In this document: positions 1 through 9,329 of the stretch, piece by piece
Position numbering within the stretch: the stretch's first letter is position 1
Layout of the letters: every line of letters begins with the position of its first letter
Origin: Paracoccaceae bacterium
GTDB taxonomy: Bacteria > Pseudomonadota > Alphaproteobacteria > Rhodobacterales > Rhodobacteraceae
Length of the DNA stretch: 64,000 bases
Direction of reading: 5' to 3'
Assembly (NCBI GenBank): GCA_027489355.1
Contig: JAIXZY010000016.1
Coordinates: 1 to 64,000 of the forward strand
The notes under the pieces: generated by a model
Told to the model about the DNA's origin: nothing
Databases searched by the model: none
Seen by the model: the letters and a program-made list of their open reading frames with translations, nothing else
Program-made: the position numbers and the translations under genes

Positions 1-2
1 AG

Positions 3-125
3 GTCGCGGGCTCGGACGACTTCGTGATGAAGATGCGCAACACGCTGGGACAGACGAAACTGACCCCCGGCCAGAAGATCAAGGTGGGCTGGCATCCCCA
101 GGATGCCCGCGCGCTGGACCCCTGA
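3..125 (+). CDS. C-terminal end of polyamine-type ABC transporter ATP-binding protein (partial)
   Basis: Open frame from window start ending VAGSDDFVMKMRNTLGQTKLTPGQKIKVGWHPQDARALDP*, TOBE-like tail typical of PotA; followed by SBP and two permeases. Confidence 0.75.
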   Translation, partial: VAGSDDFVMKMRNTLGQTKLTPGQKIKVGWHPQDARALDP

Positions 126-203
126 TGCCGTGCGGGGGGCGCGCAGGTCCCCCGGTCGGAAAGACCAACAAGACTGACGTTCAACCTAGGGAGCTTGCGA
201 ATA

Positions 204-1277
204 ATGAAGAAGACCCTCATCCTCACGACCGCGCTGGTCGGCTTTGCCTCTGCGGCACATGCCGACCTGACGGTCATGTCCTGGGGTGGCGCCTATGGCG
301 CGGCCCAGACCGAAGCCCATGTAAAGCCCTGGTCGGCCGCCACCGGCAACCCGGCCGTGATGGTCGACGCCGACAACCCGGCCCAGCCGATCAAGGCGAT
401 GGTCGAGGCCGGCAACGTCACCGTTGACGTGGCCTCGCTGGAATATGCCGACGCCGTGCGCCTGTGCGACGAGGGCATCCTGGAACCGATCGACGCCTCG
501 ATGCTGTCGCCCGCTCCGGACGGGACCCCGGCCACCGAAGACTTCTTCGAAGGCGCGATCACCGAATGCGGCGTGTCGACCGACACCTGGGCGAACGTCT
601 ATGCCTATGACACCACCAAGTTCACCGGCGACAACGTTCCGAAAACCGCTGCCGACTTCTTCGACCTTGAGAAGTTCCCCGGCAAGCGCGGCCTGCGCAA
701 GGGCGCCAAGGCTGTGCTCGAGTTCGCGCTGATGGCCGACGGCGTGGCCCCGGCCGACGTCTACGCCACGCTCAGCACCCCGGAGGGCGTCGACCGCGCC
801 TTCGCCAAGCTCGACACCATCAAGTCGGAAGTCGTCTGGTGGGAAGCCGGTGCCCAGGCGCCGCAGCTTCTGGCTGACGGCGAAGTCGCGATGACCACCG
901 CCTACAACGGCCGGATATTCGGCGCCGCCATCGACGAGGGCAAGCCCTTCCAGATCGTCTGGGACGGCCAGCTTTACGAGAACGAACTGTATGTCGTTCC
1001 GAAGGGCGCGCCGAACAAGGACCAGGCGATGGACTTCATCAAGTTCGCCACCTCGACCGAGGGCCTGCGCGCCCAGGCCCAGCACATCTCCTACGGCCCG
1101 CCGCGCACCTCGGCCAACAAGGAGACGCTGCTCTACAAGGACGGCAAGACCGAGATGGGTCCGCACCTGCCGACCAACCCGGAAAACATGAAGAACTCGC
1201 TTCTGACCTCGTCCGACTTCTGGGTCGACCACGACTCGGAACTGAACGAGCGCTTCCAGGCCTGGCTGTCGCAGTAA
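204..1277 (+). CDS. Extracellular solute-binding protein, spermidine/putrescine type
   Basis: Signal peptide MKKTLILTTALVGFASAAHA, SBP motifs (VMSWGGAYG..., YNGRIF), operon with permeases; ATG at 204 preferred over upstream TTG at 195. Confidence 0.88.
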   Translation: MKKTLILTTALVGFASAAHADLTVMSWGGAYGAAQTEAHVKPWSAATGNPAVMVDADNPAQPIKAMVEAGNVTVDVASLEYADAVRLCDEGILEPIDASMLSPAPDGTPATEDFFEGAITECGVSTDTWANVYAYDTTKFTGDNVPKTAADFFDLEKFPGKRGLRKGAKAVLEFALMADGVAPADVYATLSTPEGVDRAFAKLDTIKSEVVWWEAGAQAPQLLADGEVAMTTAYNGRIFGAAIDEGKPFQIVWDGQLYENELYVVPKGAPNKDQAMDFIKFATSTEGLRAQAQHISYGPPRTSANKETLLYKDGKTEMGPHLPTNPENMKNSLLTSSDFWVDHDSELNERFQAWLSQ

Positions 1278-1287
1278 TCCGACCTTC

Positions 1288-1313
1288 CGGGCGCGGGGGA
1301 CCCCCTCGCGCCC
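1288..1313 (+). terminator. GC-rich hairpin followed by TTTT between SBP and permease (possible attenuator)
   Basis: gggcgcgggggaccccctcgcgcccgtttt. Confidence 0.5.
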
Positions 1314-1336
1314 GTTTTCCATCTGACGAGGCGAGC

Positions 1337-2590
1337 ATGGCCGAAGCCGCGACCCCACTTCTTACCACCGCCGATGGCCGTCCGCTGAAGGCGGCTCTGG
1401 CCGCCGCGCAGTCGCGCGCCAAGCGCCGGGCCTTCATGCTGGTACTGCCGCTGCTTTTCTTCGTGCTGGTCACCTTCCTTGTCCCGATCGGCTACATGCT
1501 GAAGCGGTCGGTCGAACATGACGGTTTCGCCGTCGCGGCCCCGGCGCTGGACGTCTGGTTCACCGAGAACTCGGGCTTCGACCCCGCCAACCCGCCGGAA
1601 GAGGCCTATGCTGCCCTGGCGCAGGACCTCGCGCGGATGCAGACCGAAAAGACCACCGGCCTTGCCGGCACCCGGATCAACTACACCGTGCCGGGCACCG
1701 TGTCGCTTTTCAAGAAAGGCGCACGCGAGGCCAAGGACCTGGTCCCCCCCTACAAGGAGGCGCTGATCGCGCTGGACCCTGACTGGGCCAAGCCGGCGCT
1801 GTGGCGCGGGATGGCAGCGGCCAGCCACGTCTACACCACCGAATTCTACAAGGTCGCCTCGGACATGAAGCTGACCGACGATGGCTGGGCGCGCGGCGGA
1901 GAGAAGGACCGGATCTACCTCTACCTCTTTGCCAAGACCTTCTTCATCTCGGGACTGATCACGGTGCTCTGCCTGCTGCTGGCCTTCCCGATCGCGCATC
2001 TGCTTGCAACGCTGCCGATGGCCAAGTCCTCGCTGCTGATGATCCTGGTGCTCTTGCCGTTCTGGACCTCGCTTCTGGTCCGCACCACGGCCTGGATCGC
2101 GCTTCTGCAGGAACAGGGGATCGTCAACGACGCCCTGGTGGGCCTGGGGCTGATCAGCGACGAGAACCGGCTGACCATGATGTACAACATGACAGGCACC
2201 ATCGTCGCCATGACGCATGTGTTGCTTCCGTTCATGGTCCTGCCGCTCTATTCGGTCATGCGGGTGATCCCGCCCAGCTATGCCCGTGCGGCGCGTTCCC
2301 TGGGGGCGACCAGCTGGACCACCTTCCGCCGGGTCTACCTGCCGCAGACCCTGCCGGGGATCGCCGCGGGCTCGCTGCTCGTCTTCATCCTGGCGGTCGG
2401 CTACTACATCACCCCGGCGCTGGTCGGCGGCGCGGACGGGCAGCTGATTAGTAACCTCATCAGCTTCCACATGTCCAAGTCCAACTGGTCGCTGGCCGCC
2501 GCCATCGCAGGGATGCTGCTGGTGTCGATCCTGCTCTTGTACTGGCTCTACGACCGGCTGATCGGCATCGACCGGCTGAAGCTGGGTTAA
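1337..2590 (+). CDS. ABC transporter permease (PotB-like)
   Basis: Multiple TM segments, EAA-loop-like SYARAARSLGATSWTTFRRVYLPQTLPGI. Confidence 0.88.
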   Translation: MAEAATPLLTTADGRPLKAALAAAQSRAKRRAFMLVLPLLFFVLVTFLVPIGYMLKRSVEHDGFAVAAPALDVWFTENSGFDPANPPEEAYAALAQDLARMQTEKTTGLAGTRINYTVPGTVSLFKKGAREAKDLVPPYKEALIALDPDWAKPALWRGMAAASHVYTTEFYKVASDMKLTDDGWARGGEKDRIYLYLFAKTFFISGLITVLCLLLAFPIAHLLATLPMAKSSLLMILVLLPFWTSLLVRTTAWIALLQEQGIVNDALVGLGLISDENRLTMMYNMTGTIVAMTHVLLPFMVLPLYSVMRVIPPSYARAARSLGATSWTTFRRVYLPQTLPGIAAGSLLVFILAVGYYITPALVGGADGQLISNLISFHMSKSNWSLAAAIAGMLLVSILLLYWLYDRLIGIDRLKLG

Positions 2591-2600
2591 GGAGGATATC

Positions 2601-3572
2601 ATGGCGCTTCCCATCTATGCCTCACCGCTCGAACGGATCTGGCACTACACCTATCTGGTGATCTGCGGACTGGTGTTCCTGTTCCTGATCGCGCCGATCC
2701 TGATCGTGATCCCGCTGTCGTTCAACGCCGAGCCCTATTTCACCTTCACCGAGAAGATGCTCGCGCTGGACCCCGCAGGCTGGTCGATGCGCTGGTATGA
2801 TGCGCTGCTGACGCTTGGGCATCCCAGCCCCGATACGGTCCGCGACGGCAGCTGGTGGGCCGCTGCGTGGGAGCGGTCAACCTGGGTGCAGGCGGCCAAG
2901 AACTCGTTCTGGGTCGGGCTCTGGGCGACGATCCTGGCGACCACGCTGGGCACCATCGCGGCGCTGGGTCTGTCCCGGCCGGAAATGCCCTATCGCCGGC
3001 TGATCATGGCGCTGCTCATCAGCCCGATGATCGTGCCGATCATCATCATCGCCGTGGGGATGAGCTTCTTCTTCGCCAAGGCCTGCGTCGCGCCGGACAG
3101 CGCGATGGGGGCGATCTTCGGCTTCTTCCTGTCGGAAAAGGGCTGCCTTGCGAACTCGCACCTGGGCGTGATCGTGGCCCACGCGGTGCTGGGTATCCCC
3201 TTCGTCATCATCACCGTGACCGCGACGCTGTCGGGCTTCGACCAGTCGCTGATCCGCGCGGCGCATTCGCTGGGGGCCAGCCCGCGGACGACCTTCTTCA
3301 AGGTCATCATGCCGCTGATCCTGCCCGGCATCATCTCGGGCGCGCTGTTTGCCTTCGTGACGTCCTTCGACGAGGTGGTGGCGGTCCTCTTTATCGCCGG
3401 TCCCGATCAGCAGACCATCCCGCGGCAGATGTTCAACGGCATCCGCGAGGCGATCTCTCCCGCAATTCTGGCCGTGGCGACGATCCTCGTGGTGATCTCG
3501 GTCCTCCTTCTGACCACGGTCGAGCTGCTGCGACGCCGATCGGACCGGTTGCGGGGCGTGACGGGGCGCTGA
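2601..3572 (+). CDS. ABC transporter permease (PotC-like)
   Basis: TM segments; EAA loop IRAAHSLGASPRTTFFKVIMPLILPGI. Confidence 0.88.
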   Translation: MALPIYASPLERIWHYTYLVICGLVFLFLIAPILIVIPLSFNAEPYFTFTEKMLALDPAGWSMRWYDALLTLGHPSPDTVRDGSWWAAAWERSTWVQAAKNSFWVGLWATILATTLGTIAALGLSRPEMPYRRLIMALLISPMIVPIIIIAVGMSFFFAKACVAPDSAMGAIFGFFLSEKGCLANSHLGVIVAHAVLGIPFVIITVTATLSGFDQSLIRAAHSLGASPRTTFFKVIMPLILPGIISGALFAFVTSFDEVVAVLFIAGPDQQTIPRQMFNGIREAISPAILAVATILVVISVLLLTTVELLRRRSDRLRGVTGR

Positions 3573-3603
3573 CGCGCCCCGCCGTCCGTGGCGCGGTCAG
3601 CGG
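3568..3603 (+). terminator. Stem-loop after permease operon
   Basis: cgctgacgcgcc...ggcgcggtcagcg near-perfect inverted repeat just after the stop codon. Confidence 0.5.
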
Positions 3604-3697
3604 ACGCCGGTCTGCGCAGGCATTAAGAAAGCCCTAACGTCCGCGGGCAAGTGTCTGATTCCAAAGGGATCTCTGCTTTTGCCCACCGTGGACAGGA

Positions 3698-4636
3698 TCA
3701 CGGCAGAAGGTGCAGCCAGCCCCAGGCCGTCCCAAGCGAGACGGCGGTCGCCACCAGCACGGATGAGGCATTGACCCGCTTGCCCACCCCGTAAAGGTGG
3801 GCGAACATGTAGGCGTTGACCCCGGGGGCCATCGCCGCCGTGACGACCGCCGACCGCAGGGCCGGGGTGTCCAGCCCGAAGACCTGCGTGCCCAGAAGCC
3901 AGGTCACTCCGGGGTGCAGGAGAAGCGAGGCCGCCGTCACCATCAGGACGGGTCCGATGTCGCCCTCGATCCGGTAGCGGACCAGGACGCCTCCCAGCCC
4001 GAACAGCGCCACCGGGATCGCCGCCCGCGCGACCATGTCGATCCCGGACCAGAAGAAGCCGGGCAGCGGGTTCCCGGCGAGGTTGACTGCGAAGCCCAGA
4101 AGGATCCCGATCACCAGCGACTGCGACAGGATCGCCCGTCCGATCTGCCGCAGCAGCGCCGGACCGGACAGCCCGTGCCCCCGGCTGCGCGCCCATTCCA
4201 TCAACGCGATCCCGAAGCCGTAGAGCATGGGGGCGTGCAGGGAGATGATGGCATAGTTGCCCTGCAAGGCCTCGGTCCCGTAGGCGCGCTCGGTGATGGC
4301 AAGGCCGAGGAGAAGCGAGTTCGAGAAGAGCCCCGCGAAGCCGATGGCGACGGCGTCGGGCATGGCGCGGTCGAAGATCAGCATCGCCCCAAGGAAGCAG
4401 GCGAAGAACCCGGCGAAGGCGCCGGCGTAGAAGCTGACCATCAGGCCCGGATCGTAGGCGGCGGAGAGGTCCAGCTGCGCAATCGAGCGGAAGAGAAGGC
4501 AGGGCACCGCGAAGTTCTGGGCAAAGCGCATGAGGCCGTCGACAGCGGCTTCCGCCAGAAGGTTTGCCCGCACCGCCGCGTAGCCGAAGCCGATGACCAG
4601 GAAGACCGGAAGGATGACGTCGAGAAGCGCGCTCAT
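3698..4636 (-). CDS. AEC (auxin efflux carrier) family transporter
   Basis: Hydrophobic ~312 aa; MSALLDVILPVFLVIGFGYAAVRANLL... typical AEC N-terminus. Confidence 0.85.
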   Translation of the reverse strand: MSALLDVILPVFLVIGFGYAAVRANLLAEAAVDGLMRFAQNFAVPCLLFRSIAQLDLSAAYDPGLMVSFYAGAFAGFFACFLGAMLIFDRAMPDAVAIGFAGLFSNSLLLGLAITERAYGTEALQGNYAIISLHAPMLYGFGIALMEWARSRGHGLSGPALLRQIGRAILSQSLVIGILLGFAVNLAGNPLPGFFWSGIDMVARAAIPVALFGLGGVLVRYRIEGDIGPVLMVTAASLLLHPGVTWLLGTQVFGLDTPALRSAVVTAAMAPGVNAYMFAHLYGVGKRVNASSVLVATAVSLGTAWGWLHLLP

Positions 4637-4649
4637 GGCAGGCCGCGGA

Positions 4650-4700
4650 CCGGGGGTTTCACACCCCCGGACCCCCGTGGGATATTTGTGCCAGTATGAA
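4650..4700. repeat. REP-like intergenic palindrome (ccgggggt...acccccggacccccgtgggatatttgt)
   Basis: Hairpin plus conserved tail also seen at 7725-7780. Confidence 0.55.
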
Positions 4701-4709
4701 GCCCCGGGG

Positions 4710-5516
4710 TCAGGGCTGGTTGTCGTAGGTGATGGTCATGCCGTCATAGGCCGGGGTGACGTGGGGCGGAAGCTCGGCCTTGAGGACTTCGTAGTCGAGG
4801 TCGATGTGCATGTTGGTGATCACTGCGCGGGAGGGTTTGGCGCGGGCGATCCAGCTGAGCGTCAGGTCGAGGTGGGCGTGGGTCGGGTGCGGCTTGCGGC
4901 GGAGCGCATCGACGATCCAGCAGTCGAGACCGTCCAGCACAGGCCAGCTTTCCGCGGGGATGTCCACCGCGTCGGGCAGGTAGGCCAGCGGGCCGATCCG
5001 GAAGCCGAGCGTGTCCATGCTGCCGTGGTCGGCCCGGAAGGGGGTCAGGAGGACGGGGCCTCCGGCGCCCTGGACCTTGACGGGGCCGTCGATGGTGTGA
5101 AGGTCGAGGATCGGCGGGTAGGGAGAGCCCTCGGGCTGGACGAAGGCATAGCCGAACCGCGAGAGGAGCGCCTCTTGCGTCGGGCCGTCGGCCCAGACGG
5201 GCAGGCGCTGGCGCTGGTTGAAGACCACCTGCCGGAGATCGTCGATGCCGTGCATGTGGTCGGCGTGGCTGTGGGTGTAGACCACGCCATCCAGCGTGCC
5301 GATGCCCGCGTCGAGCAGCTGATCGCGCATGTCGGGCGAGGTGTCGATCAGGACGCGGGTCACGCCGTCGGCCGTCTCGCGGGTGACAAGCATCGAGCAG
5401 CGGCGGCGGCGGTTCTTCGGGTTCGAGGGATCGCAGTCGCCCCAGATCCCGCCCAGCCGGGGGACGCCACCGGAGGAGCCGCAGCCAAGGACGGTGAAAG
5501 TGAGCGTCGCCATCAT
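4710..5516 (-). CDS. MBL-fold metallo-hydrolase (PhnP/YcbX-like phosphodiesterase)
   Basis: TFTVLGCGSSGGVPR, YTHSHADHMHGIDDLR metal motif. Confidence 0.88.
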   Translation of the reverse strand: MMATLTFTVLGCGSSGGVPRLGGIWGDCDPSNPKNRRRRCSMLVTRETADGVTRVLIDTSPDMRDQLLDAGIGTLDGVVYTHSHADHMHGIDDLRQVVFNQRQRLPVWADGPTQEALLSRFGYAFVQPEGSPYPPILDLHTIDGPVKVQGAGGPVLLTPFRADHGSMDTLGFRIGPLAYLPDAVDIPAESWPVLDGLDCWIVDALRRKPHPTHAHLDLTLSWIARAKPSRAVITNMHIDLDYEVLKAELPPHVTPAYDGMTITYDNQP

Positions 5517-6319
5517 GCGGCCCTTGCGTTGCGCGCGGCGCGGGGAAAGAGGCGGTCGAAGTTGGCCGTGGTCCGGGCAGCGAAGTCCTGCAGGCTAAGT
5601 CCGAAGACGGGGGCCAGAGCCTTCGCGGTATGGGCCACGTAGGCAGGTTCGTTGCGCTTGCCGCGGTAGGGCGGGGGCGCAAGGTAGGGGCTGTCGGTTT
5701 CCAGGATCAGCCGGTCAAGCGGCGCGCGCGCGAAGATGTCGCGCAAGTCTCCGCTTTTCGGGAAGGCCGCGATGCCGGAAATCGAGAGGGTGAAGCCCAT
5801 TTCCAGCGCGGCCTCGGCAAGGCGCGGGCCGGAGGAGAAGCAGTGCATGACACAGCTGTAGGGCTTCTGTTTCATGCCTTCGGCCAGGATATTCTCCATA
5901 TCGGCATCCGCATCGCGGGAGTGGATGATGAGCGGCAGCCCGGTTTCCTGCGCGGCCTTGATATGGAGGCGAAGGCTGGTCTGCTGGATGGCCTTCGAGT
6001 CCGCCGTGTAATGGTAGTCCAGCCCCGTCTCGCCGATACCGACAAACTTCGGGTGGCGGGCCAGCGTCACCAGGTCCTCTACGGTGACGAGGGGTTCTTC
6101 ATGGGCGCTCATCGGGTGGGTGCCGGCGGCGTAGAAGACTTCCTCATGCGACTCGGCCAGGGCGCGGACCCTGGGTTCGTTCTTCAGGCGTGTGCAGATC
6201 GTCACCATCCGGTTCACGCCGGCAGCCCTGGCACGGGCAAGGATGGCGTCGGTTTCCTGGATCAGGTCGGGGAAGTCGAGGTGACAGTGGCTGTCGACCA
6301 GGTCAAGTTCGGATGTCAT
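5513..6319 (-). CDS. TatD family metal-dependent DNase/hydrolase
   Basis: LVDSHCHLDFPD, VGIGETGLDYHY, ETDSPYLAPPPYRGKRNEP. Confidence 0.92.
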   Translation of the reverse strand: MTSELDLVDSHCHLDFPDLIQETDAILARARAAGVNRMVTICTRLKNEPRVRALAESHEEVFYAAGTHPMSAHEEPLVTVEDLVTLARHPKFVGIGETGLDYHYTADSKAIQQTSLRLHIKAAQETGLPLIIHSRDADADMENILAEGMKQKPYSCVMHCFSSGPRLAEAALEMGFTLSISGIAAFPKSGDLRDIFARAPLDRLILETDSPYLAPPPYRGKRNEPAYVAHTAKALAPVFGLSLQDFAARTTANFDRLFPRAARNARAA

Positions 6320-6325
6320 GCGCGG

Positions 6326-7456
6326 CTACCTCAGGGCGAGGCTCCCCGCCGTCTCGTCGACCTTCAGCAGCATATCCATCAGAAGCGCGGCAGGGTCAAG
6401 GTTGACCGCCTTGCCCCGCCGCGCGCGGGCGGAAAGGTCGCCGGCAAGCTCGGCCCAGCCGCGGGCGGCCTGGGGGTTGGGGGCGAGGCGGGCGAGGAGC
6501 TGGGCCTCGTTCGGGGCGGCCTCGGGCGGGGTCTGCCCGGTCGCGCCGGCGCGGGCGAGGCGGGCGAGGAAGAGGTCGATCAGGGTGACGAGAAGGTCGA
6601 AGGTCTCGGCCGCGCCGCGGGCGCCGGCGAGGTCGGCCAGCGCCAGGGCCTGGGGGCGGTCGAGGCGGGGGAGGGTGGCGAAGAGGCGGGTGAGAGCGGT
6701 GTAGAGTTTGAGGCCGTCGAGGTTGGTCAGGCGAAAAGCCTCGCCCACCGAGCCGCCGGAGAGTTCGGCCAGGGCGGTGCGGTCCTCGGGGGCGATCTCG
6801 CCTCCGGCCTGGGTCAGGGCGTCGGCGAGGTCCTGCGCGGCGAGGGGCGTCAGGCGCAGCTCGCGGCAGCGGGAGCGGATGGTGGGGAGAAGCCGCGCAG
6901 GCTGGTGGGCGATGAGGAACAGGGTGACGTTCGGCGGGGGCTCTTCGAGGAGCTTCAGGAGCGCGTTGGCGGCGGCGGGGTTCATCTCGTCCACCGCGTC
7001 GATGATCGCGGTGCGGCGGCCGCCGTCGGCGGCGGTGAGGGCGAAGAAGGACTTCATCTTCCGCACCTCGTCGACCGAGATGACCTGAGAGAGGGCAGTC
7101 TCCTTGTCGTTCGGGCCGCGGCGGAGGAGGAAGTGGCGGGGTTCGGCCAGCTGCAGGAGGCGGCGGGCGACGGGGTGGGTGTCGGGGATTTCGAGGCTGC
7201 CGGGCGGGGGGGCCGCGAACATGCCGCCGTCATCCTCGGGCGTTGCCAGCAGGAACCGGGCGAGGCGCCAGGCGAGGGTGGCCTTGCCGACGCCCTTCGG
7301 GCCGGTCAGCATCCAGGCGTGGTGGAGGCGGCCGGAGGTGAAGGCGCGCAGGAATTCGGCCTCGGCCTGAGGGTGGCCGAAGAGGACCCGGGTTTCGCGC
7401 GGGTGGGGCGCGCCTTCGAGGCGGTCGGGTTCGGGCAGGGGGTCTTTCTCGGCCAT
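6326..7456 (-). CDS. holB: DNA polymerase III subunit delta'
   Basis: Walker A GPKGVGKATLAW, VDEMNPAAANALLKLLEEPP; adjacent to TatD. Confidence 0.9.
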   Translation of the reverse strand: MAEKDPLPEPDRLEGAPHPRETRVLFGHPQAEAEFLRAFTSGRLHHAWMLTGPKGVGKATLAWRLARFLLATPEDDGGMFAAPPPGSLEIPDTHPVARRLLQLAEPRHFLLRRGPNDKETALSQVISVDEVRKMKSFFALTAADGGRRTAIIDAVDEMNPAAANALLKLLEEPPPNVTLFLIAHQPARLLPTIRSRCRELRLTPLAAQDLADALTQAGGEIAPEDRTALAELSGGSVGEAFRLTNLDGLKLYTALTRLFATLPRLDRPQALALADLAGARGAAETFDLLVTLIDLFLARLARAGATGQTPPEAAPNEAQLLARLAPNPQAARGWAELAGDLSARARRGKAVNLDPAALLMDMLLKVDETAGSLALR

Positions 7457-7724
7457 GCGGGGGAGATTGCACGGGGTGGGGGGGAAGGGGAAGGGGATTC
7501 TTGCGGGCTGTCCACGGTGGACAGATCTGTGAATGCGTTTGTAATCAATGGTTTGTGCGCGGGCGTTCAGGAATTGGAAACCCGATGGTTAATGCGCATG
7601 GCGGGGAGATGTGCGGGTTCTGCCGCGATGGTCGGGCCTTGACGTCGACGCGGCTGCCGGACCGACTTGAGCGCCGGTCATACCGCGTTCGGATGCGGGC
7701 GGAGAGGGCGGGTTCCGGATGATA

Positions 7725-7780
7725 CCCCGGGGGCGCTTCGCCCCCCGGACCCCCCGAGAGTATTTGTCGAAAAGAGCAAG
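7725..7780. repeat. REP-like intergenic palindrome
   Basis: ccccgggggcgcttcgccccccggaccccccgagagtatttgtc; shares core with 4650-4700. Confidence 0.55.
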
Positions 7781-7828
7781 GACCGGGGGTAATGGAGGTC
7801 GAGGATTTGACCGGTGAGGGAGTTGGAC

Positions 7829-8248
7829 ATGGACGCGCGGATTTCGCTGATCACCCTGACGGTGGCCGACCTTGAGAGTTCGGTCGCCTTCTATCGGGAC
7901 GGGATGGGCTTGCCGACCGAGGGCATCGTCGGGCGGGAGTTCGAGCATGGGGCGGTTGCCTTCTTTCCGCTGCAGGGCGGTCTGTCGCTGGCGCTGTGGG
8001 CGCGGGCCGACCTGGCCTGGGATGCCGGGCTGACGCCGGCCCCGCCCAGCCCGACCGGCGTGGTGCTGGCGCATAACGTGCGGGCGCGGGTCGAGGTCGA
8101 CAGGGTGATGGAGGCCGCGCAGCGCGCCGGGGGGCGCGTGGTCAAACCGGCGGTCGAGACGTTCTATGGGGGCTATGCCGGCTACTTCCAGGACCCGGAC
8201 GGCCATCTCTGGGAAGTCGCCTTTAACCCGGAGATGTTGCCGGACTAG
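7829..8248 (+). CDS. VOC (glyoxalase/bleomycin-resistance) family protein
   Basis: LTVADLESSVAFYRDGMGLPTEG..., GYAGYFQDPDGHLWEVAFNPE. Confidence 0.9.
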   Translation: MDARISLITLTVADLESSVAFYRDGMGLPTEGIVGREFEHGAVAFFPLQGGLSLALWARADLAWDAGLTPAPPSPTGVVLAHNVRARVEVDRVMEAAQRAGGRVVKPAVETFYGGYAGYFQDPDGHLWEVAFNPEMLPD

Positions 8249-8250
8249 GG

Positions 8251-8424
8251 ATGGTGGAACCGTCCGGCACCGTCAGGACCCGGTCGGGGGCCGCTGACCA
8301 GACGCCCGGCCGGGAAGCGGAAGAGCCAGTGCAGGCCGGGGTCACGCCCGCCGCGCTGGACCTGCGTCCTGTCGGCCAGGCGGACATGATGCGACGAAGG
8401 GAGGCTTTCGCGGCGGCGCTGTAA
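8251..8424 (+). CDS. Possible small protein (57 aa)
   Basis: ATG...TAA, MVEPSGTVRTRSGAADQTPGREAEEPVQAGVTPAALDLRPVGQADMMRRREAFAAAL; below the ORF-track cutoff. Confidence 0.3.
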   Translation: MVEPSGTVRTRSGAADQTPGREAEEPVQAGVTPAALDLRPVGQADMMRRREAFAAAL

Positions 8425-8711
8425 TGTGCGTGAAAAGGGCCGTGTCAGACTGTGAGTTGGACGCGGGGCGGGCTCGGCGCAGGGGCGCGGCCATCCTCGG
8501 CAGTTCTGGGCATTCGCCGGGCTGTCGGCAGCTGGGCGCAGTCGTGGAGCGTGATCGGGGGCCGTCCGGTCGGCCGTTCCCTGCCAGGTTTGGGGGGCGG
8601 CGCGAGTCACCAGTCGGGTGCGAGGGGGAAGGTCGCGCCGGGCAAGGATCGGAAGGTCCCGGATTTCCACCATACCCCGAAGCTGACACGGTGGCAGAAC
8701 CGCCGCTGCCC

Positions 8712-9329
8712 TTAGCCCAGGATGGGAGCGACGGCCTGCCAGACGCGCGCAGCGACGCTGTCGGGGTCGGCGTCGGCGTCGATGATGCGGAAGCGGTCGT
8801 GCCGCGCGGCGAGGGCGAGGAAGCCGGCGCGCGCCTGGGTCTGGAAGGCGAGGCCCATGTCCTCGAACCGCAGTTCCTTGCCGGCGCGGGCGGTGGCGCG
8901 GGCCAGGCCCACGGCGGGGTCGAGATCGAAGAGAAGCGTCAGGTCCGGTTCAACGCCGATCATCAGGCTGTGCAGGCGGTCGACCTTTTGACTGAGGTCA
9001 CCGCGGGTGATGCCCTGGAAGATGCGGGTGCTGTCGGCGAAGCGGTCAGTGATGACCACGTCGCCCCGGGCGAGCGCCGGACGGATGGTTTTTTCCAGAT
9101 GGTCGCGGCGGGCGGCGGTGAAGAGCAGGATCTCGGTCTCGGCCGACCAGCGGTCGGTGGCGCCTTCCAGGACCAGGCGGCGGATTTCCTCGGCACCGGG
9201 GCTGCCGCCGGGTTCGCGGGTCAGGGTGACGGCGTGGCCCCGGGCGCGGAGGGTTTCGGCCAGCCGGCGGCCCTGGGTGGATTTGCCCGAGCCATCGATG
9301 CCTTCAAGGCTGATGAAGAGGCCGGCCAT
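8712..9329 (-). CDS. tmk: dTMP kinase
   Basis: FISLEGIDGSGKSTQGRRLAETL, TREPGGSPGAEEIR, VITDRFADSTRIFQG. Confidence 0.93.
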   Translation of the reverse strand: MAGLFISLEGIDGSGKSTQGRRLAETLRARGHAVTLTREPGGSPGAEEIRRLVLEGATDRWSAETEILLFTAARRDHLEKTIRPALARGDVVITDRFADSTRIFQGITRGDLSQKVDRLHSLMIGVEPDLTLLFDLDPAVGLARATARAGKELRFEDMGLAFQTQARAGFLALAARHDRFRIIDADADPDSVAARVWQAVAPILG

